A stretch of DNA of 64,000 bases. It comes from JAWLEP01 sp964553045. Its GTDB lineage: Bacteria; Fermentibacterota; Fermentibacteria; Fermentibacterales; JCC-6. The stretch is taken from the NCBI GenBank assembly GCA_964553045.1, contig CAZKJG010000007.1, positions 1 to 64,000 of the forward strand, written 5' to 3'. Positions 59,829 through 64,000 of the stretch are shown here, piece after piece; position 1 is the first letter of the stretch; each line of letters begins with the position of its first letter. The position numbers were made by a program, and so were the translations under genes. A model generated the notes under the pieces. It was not told where the DNA came from. It did no database searches and saw only the letters and a list, made by a program, of their open reading frames with translations.

Positions 59829-61655
59829 TCAAGACCGTTCGGGCCCCGGTTTCCGGGGCTGGCTGCCGCCGCAGCAATGGGCGCTGAGACCGGACATTAC
59901 CTTCATCCTCTGCCGCTCGGTGAGGGCCCCTTCCTTTCCCTGAATTCGAAGCAGCACTGCCGAGGACTCCGACCATTCTATCACGCTGGCTGTGACCCTG
60001 TAGTCCTTCACCACCTCCAGCAGATCGTGGAACCAGCCCGGCTTGCCGTGCCGGCAGCAGCAGAAGAGCGTGGAGGTGGGCTTCTCCTCCGGCCCCAGGT
60101 CGACCCACCTGGGCTCCAGGTAGGGTCGGTCCTCGCGGAAGAGGTCGCTGAGGCACTCGAAGGCCAGCCGGATGTGGCCCGCCAGCTCGCCCACCGGCGC
60201 GCTGGCCCTCAGGAAGTCCTCCAGCCGGTAGTAGAAGTCGTTTATGACGGTGGATGGGATGTCGGTAAGCATCTCCTTGATCTCCCGGACCTTGGAGACG
60301 TCCAGAAGCCGCATGCCCATGTCGAAGTCCCGGAAATCGCCGTAGGTGGACTGTATGGCGTCCTTTATCGCGCTGTATGCGCTCTCCAGGTCGGAGTAGG
60401 TGTCTCGCTGGACGGTGATGTCGATGATGTCCACCCAGCGGTCACCGTGACGGGAGGGCGACTTGAATGAGACGACCGTCAGACCCTCCTTGGAGTCCAT
60501 CTCCCGCACCAGGTCTATGACCAGGCCGTCATGGGCCTCCCGGCTGTCGGCCACCGAAACCAGTATCAGCTTCAGCTCGGCGTGGAAGGTGGACGTGGCC
60601 ACCCGGGCGATGTAGGCCTGGCTCATGGCGGTGGACTCGCACTCCCGAAGAAGCAGGGGTATGACCGCCCGGGCGTAGTTCTCGCGGCCGCCGTAGCGGT
60701 GTATCCTCTTCAGCCGCTCGAGCTCGTTCGAAACCAGGAGATTCTTGAGCACCGCACGTATCTTCTGCTGCTCCTCCCGGGTGGCCGACAGTCCGGTAGG
60801 CCCGGACATCTCCACCCGCATGCTGACTATTCCGTCATCCGTAGAATAGCGGCGCTGGTGCTTCACCGAGGCGCCGGCCCAGGCGTGGTTGAGCGCGGTG
60901 AGCACGTCCTGGAAGGATATCTCGCGCTCGTAGCCGGCTATGTTGATGCCGGTGAGGTGCTCCTTCTCGGTGCGGAGGTTCCTGATGCGGAAGAATGGCT
61001 TGCCCCCCTTCTCCCTGACCCGTCCGACCAGCTCGTAGTTGGTCTTGATGATCCAGGCCAGGTCCTCCGGCTTGCGCTCCATGAGGTACTGGTCGGAGCG
61101 CGAGGAGATGAAGAGGACCAGCTCGCCTCCCTCGCCCATGATCTCATCGGGCATGTCACGGGAGCCGTAGAGGTCCTCGAGGGCCACTCGGACCTCCTCG
61201 AACCTCTCCAGCCTCTCCGCCGCCCTTCCCAGCAGGGAAACCGTGCCCGCCCGGCCCATGGCCAACCTGCCCAGGAGGTCGGCCATCTTGCGGGCGTCCC
61301 TCTCGAAGCGCGCGGCCCGGTCGGGGTCGTCGTTCCTGATGCCGGTTATTATCACGCCCCGGCGCCGGCCCTCGTTCACCACGGCGAAGCCCTCCAGCAC
61401 GTCCAGGTTCCACCCCAGGTGGTGCAGCTCGCTGAGAACGATCGTCCCCAGACCGGGCCAGTCCACGGCGGCAACTCCCACCAGCGTCAGACCGGCCTCG
61501 GGGTCGGTCTCCACCTCCACCCGTGGCGCCTGTCCTCCACCGGGCTGCTCCAGAAGGCGGTCGTAGATCATCTTTCTGGTGTCCGCCGGGATCACGTCTC
61601 CGGGGCAGCTCCTGCTGGGAGGCTCGCTCTGTCCGCAGCCGTTGCTGTCGCTCAC
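59829..61655 (-). CDS. Large cytosolic ACT-domain protein of unknown function
   Basis: The protein is 608 aa with no signal peptide. An ACT domain like those of GlnD lies at about residues 50-120 (AAVDWPGLGTIVLSELHHLG, NLDVLEGFAVVNEGRR). The C-terminal about 75 residues (KPGWFHDLLEVVKDYRV, ASVIEWSESSAVLLRI) look like another ACT unit. Between them lie long helices with YAIRES-like features but no catalytic motif I know; no nucleotidyltransferase GSxxR is present. The GTG start at 61655 follows AAGGGAG. Role perhaps amino-acid-sensing, by domain only. Confidence 0.75.
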   Translation of the reverse strand: MSDSNGCGQSEPPSRSCPGDVIPADTRKMIYDRLLEQPGGGQAPRVEVETDPEAGLTLVGVAAVDWPGLGTIVLSELHHLGWNLDVLEGFAVVNEGRRRGVIITGIRNDDPDRAARFERDARKMADLLGRLAMGRAGTVSLLGRAAERLERFEEVRVALEDLYGSRDMPDEIMGEGGELVLFISSRSDQYLMERKPEDLAWIIKTNYELVGRVREKGGKPFFRIRNLRTEKEHLTGINIAGYEREISFQDVLTALNHAWAGASVKHQRRYSTDDGIVSMRVEMSGPTGLSATREEQQKIRAVLKNLLVSNELERLKRIHRYGGRENYARAVIPLLLRECESTAMSQAYIARVATSTFHAELKLILVSVADSREAHDGLVIDLVREMDSKEGLTVVSFKSPSRHGDRWVDIIDITVQRDTYSDLESAYSAIKDAIQSTYGDFRDFDMGMRLLDVSKVREIKEMLTDIPSTVINDFYYRLEDFLRASAPVGELAGHIRLAFECLSDLFREDRPYLEPRWVDLGPEEKPTSTLFCCCRHGKPGWFHDLLEVVKDYRVTASVIEWSESSAVLLRIQGKEGALTERQRMKVMSGLSAHCCGGSQPRKPGPERS

Positions 61656-61813
61656 CGATGCTCCCTTCGGGCCAGTCCGGCAAGTATTCCAACCGACCCC
61701 TATTACATACCCATGATGGGCCCTACAGCAAGCCCGGCCGTGCTTTACCCCGGGTATTGACATTCTGTAATATATTGTTCTTCAACCACTTATACGATTT
61801 CGCCCGAAAAAGG

Positions 61814-61844
61814 TTGACAGACAGGGAAGTTCGGAACATATAAC
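61814..61844 (+). promoter_or_regulatory. Promoter of tRNA-Val
   Basis: TTGACA (61814-61819) is followed after 19 nt by TATAAC (61839-61844), or after 17 nt by CATATA, in an AT-rich stretch about 100 nt upstream of the tRNA. The perfect -35 fits a strong stable-RNA promoter. Confidence 0.6.
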
Positions 61845-61942
61845 AACTGTCTTCTGAGCCCTGGCGCGTTGGGCCGAGTGCTCCTTCCTCTAACTCCGGT
61901 CCTTGGGCGGCCGCGCTGGGGCTCTTCCTTTTTGCCGTCCGC

Positions 61943-62019
61943 GGGCGAATAGCTCAGCTGGCCAGAGCGCCTGCCTTACAAGCAGGAAGTCGGGGGTTCA
62001 AGTCCCTCTTCGCCCACCA
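61943..62019 (+). tRNA. tRNA-Val (anticodon TAC)
   Basis: The acceptor stem GGGCGAA (61943-61949) pairs with TTCGCCC (62009-62015). The anticodon stem CTGCC... forms CCTGC/GCAGG around the loop CTTACAA, anticodon TAC. The T arm has GGGGGTTCAAGTCCCTC. The discriminator A is followed by an encoded CCA at 62017-62019. The adjacent minus-strand gene ends 47 nt downstream. Confidence 0.96.
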
Positions 62020-62066
62020 CTATGCATTTCGTCGCCATTATGTCCAGGAAGCCCGGGCGGGCTTCA

Positions 62067-64000
62067 TCACGGCATGCCCAGTCCAGCCCTCAGATCCTCC
62101 AGGTCACGGCGGAGATCGTCGCTGCGCGGCGAGTCACCGGCCATCTCCTCCGCCTCCTTCAGCCCCGCGGCCGCCTCCTCGCGGCTTCCTCCCTCGAGAT
62201 GGCAGATCGCCTGCAGAGCCAGTATCTCCGCCAGTGTACCGCTGCGCGACCGGCGCAGCACCTCCTCGGCACGGCTGCACAGCTGGGCCACTCGAATCAG
62301 CATGCCCCTGCTCCTGGCCGCGCGTGCGGTGAGCAGCAGGGCTGCGCCCAGCTCCTCCGGCTCCAGCAGTTCCTCGGCAGCGTCCAGAGCCTCCATCAGA
62401 ATCGGTAGCGGCACGGTCGAATCGGACCTCTCGGCGAAGACGGCGGCGTTTCGAATCGCCAGGCCCAGGTTCCGTGAGCCACCCGCCCTCATGAGGGCTT
62501 CGAAGGCCTCCATGGAGCGCCGGAAAGCTTCTTCGGGCCGCTCCATGTCTGCGAGGGCCGTGCCCATGTTCACCAGGACCTCACCCTCCAAGTTCCTGTC
62601 GCCTATCCTCCTGGACAGACACAGGGCCCCCTCCAGCTCGTCGAGGGCGGCGGCCGGCTCTCCAGACCTGCGTTTCAGGGAGGCCATGTTGCAGATGCAG
62701 CTCGCCTGGACACGCCGGTCACCTATGCTCTCGGCCCCCCGCATGGCTTCGGCGAAGCTCTCCTCGGCCCGGTCGAACTCGCCCAGGCCCGACAGGACCG
62801 CGCCCAGGTTGGCCCGGGCCGCCATTCGCATCCTGACGCTGGGACCGGTCTCCCTGGAGATCAGCTCGCGGAGGGTGTCGCCGGCCTCCTCCAGCTTCCG
62901 CATTCCCATCTCCAGCTGCGACCTCACCAGAAGGCACCTGGCCGCCAGCTGCGGATCGCCGATGGCATCGGCCAGACGAAGGGCGGAATCGAGGCTGCCC
63001 TCGGCATCCTTCAGCTCGCCCAGCCGAATGCGGCAGGAAGCCCGGTAGGTTTGGGCCATGGCCAGCAGGTCGCTTTCGCCCTGGGCTTCCGCCATATGGG
63101 CCGCCCTGTCCAGCAACTCCAGCGCCCGGCGAGGAGCACCGGTAACCGACAGCAGGGAGCCCAGGCCTATCATTGCCCGGGCCTGCCAGTCCGGAAGTCC
63201 GTGGGATTCTGAGATCTCCCTCATTCGCTCCAGGGCCCGGCGGCTTTCTTCCACCCTTCCCTCCAGCTCCAGGGCCACCCGCCTGTGGTCCATTATCTCC
63301 AGTATGTCCTTGGCACGGGCCCCGGAGTCACGCTGGGCCGCCCACTCCATCAGATCCTCCGACCATTGTATGGCCTCGGTTGTTTGGTACCTCTCGGACG
63401 CCAGCCTCAGCTCGGCCAGGCCCTGCTTAATCGCGCCCCTCATGTCCCCGGACAGACGCATGTGCCTGGCGGCCATCCCCGGTCCGGGCCCTGCCGGTGA
63501 CGACGTATCCAGGCAGACCCCGGCGGCTATTCCGTGCAGTATCCTTCGGTTGTGAAGCAGTAGGGTATCGTAGGCCACCCGTCTGGCCAGGGGCGTTCTG
63601 AAGGAGACGGTCTCCCCGGCGGGGGTGCTTACGGTCCGCAGCAGCTTCTTCTCCAGCAGGAGATCCAGCGCCTTACCCGTGTCGTCCGGCAGCCGGGACG
63701 AGGTCTCCGATCCGACGGTTCCCAGGAAGTCGAACAGCAGCCTGCGGGGAAACTCCTGCCCAAGCACGCTGGCGTACTGCAGCATACTCCTGTGATCCTC
63801 CGGCAGCTGGTCGAACCTGCTGGCAGTCAGCGCCGCCAGGGTTCCCGGAATCCTTCCCAGACCGCTCTCGATGCCCCGGGCGCCGCCACAGGCCGACTCG
63901 AGGCTTCCGGACTCCAGCAGGTAGAGGATCATGTCCCTGAAGTAGAGGGGGTATCTGCCCACGGTCTCCGCCGTCCTTCGGGCCAGCATGGTAATCTCCT
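62067..64000 (-). CDS. TPR-rich C-terminal part of a large ATPase/signalling protein (5' end outside the window)
   Basis: The visible 640-plus residues are the C-terminal part of a longer protein: the frame is open to the window edge with no start needed. The first segment (AETVGRYPLYFRDMILYLLESG) and SRFDQLPEDHRSMLQYASVLG match the region after the AAA ATPase of large STAND/adenylate-cyclase-associated regulators. From about residue 190 there are at least eight TPR-like helix pairs (for example ANLGAVLSGLGEFDRAEESF, VNMGTALADMERPEEAF). The N-terminal catalytic or kinase part cannot be seen. Confidence 0.82.
   Translation of the reverse strand, partial: EITMLARRTAETVGRYPLYFRDMILYLLESGSLESACGGARGIESGLGRIPGTLAALTASRFDQLPEDHRSMLQYASVLGQEFPRRLLFDFLGTVGSETSSRLPDDTGKALDLLLEKKLLRTVSTPAGETVSFRTPLARRVAYDTLLLHNRRILHGIAAGVCLDTSSPAGPGPGMAARHMRLSGDMRGAIKQGLAELRLASERYQTTEAIQWSEDLMEWAAQRDSGARAKDILEIMDHRRVALELEGRVEESRRALERMREISESHGLPDWQARAMIGLGSLLSVTGAPRRALELLDRAAHMAEAQGESDLLAMAQTYRASCRIRLGELKDAEGSLDSALRLADAIGDPQLAARCLLVRSQLEMGMRKLEEAGDTLRELISRETGPSVRMRMAARANLGAVLSGLGEFDRAEESFAEAMRGAESIGDRRVQASCICNMASLKRRSGEPAAALDELEGALCLSRRIGDRNLEGEVLVNMGTALADMERPEEAFRRSMEAFEALMRAGGSRNLGLAIRNAAVFAERSDSTVPLPILMEALDAAEELLEPEELGAALLLTARAARSRGMLIRVAQLCSRAEEVLRRSRSGTLAEILALQAICHLEGGSREEAAAGLKEAEEMAGDSPRSDDLRRDLEDLRAGLGMP

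Overview
The window is high-GC, gene-dense bacterial chromosome, with about 50 protein genes, three tRNAs and several families of short palindromic repeats. It looks like a Gram-negative, deep-branching member of the FCB side of the tree, of the kind known mostly from metagenomes (Fermentibacterota, Eisenbacteria and similar). The reasons are a PorV-like outer-membrane protein, two GWxTD-domain proteins, secreted proteins ending in FlgD/T9SS-like tails, a TonB/ExbB/ExbD set with a TonB-dependent receptor, and split glycine dehydrogenase. No rRNA or universal marker fixes the phylum, so this placement is an inference.

Layout. 1-5.6 kb: repeats, a Na/phosphate symporter, a DPPR-synthase-like UbiA enzyme, then ispE, tRNA-Gln, rplY and pth. 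5.6-10.4 kb: a lipoprotein, then a translationally coupled exonuclease, murA and TolB-like lipoprotein. 10.4-11.4 kb: a REP-associated (RAYT) transposase between inverted REP sequences. 11.5-26.7 kb: a minus-strand envelope block. Read 5' to 3' it holds the TonB receptor, ExbB, two ExbD, TonB, a FlgD-tailed secreted protein, PorV-like protein, two GWxTD proteins, a secreted metallopeptidase homologue that has lost its zinc site, and a TPR lipoprotein. 26.9-38.6 kb: a minus-strand run that starts with gcvT-gcvH-gcvPA-gcvPB and continues, with a gene overlap, into eight further genes centred on a MutL-family (glutamate-mutase-activator-like) ASKHA ATPase and five predicted membrane or exported proteins. 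38.7-49.7 kb: a small hypothetical gene, a palindromic element, a heterodimeric ABC exporter, an M16 peptidase pair, an amidohydrolase and priA. 49.7-59.4 kb: tilS-hpt-ftsH-folE-folP-cdaA, then a polyprenyl synthetase homologue without its catalytic aspartates, and upstream of these two sulfatase-fold lipoproteins. 59.5-64 kb: repeats, tRNA-Met, a large ACT-domain protein, tRNA-Val, and the 3' part of a large TPR protein that runs off the window.

How the genes work together. The envelope block looks like one energised outer-membrane uptake or assembly unit with its own secreted proteins. The gcv genes give glycine-dependent one-carbon metabolism. The MutL-centred block has no glutamate mutase or other B12 mutase beside it, so its ATPase probably serves a different, membrane-bound machine; it is the best candidate here for an undescribed system. 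Several genes are enzyme homologues with lost catalytic residues (the M30-like peptidase, the prenyl synthase, one M16 subunit, one ABC site), and MurA carries Asp in place of the fosfomycin-target Cys.
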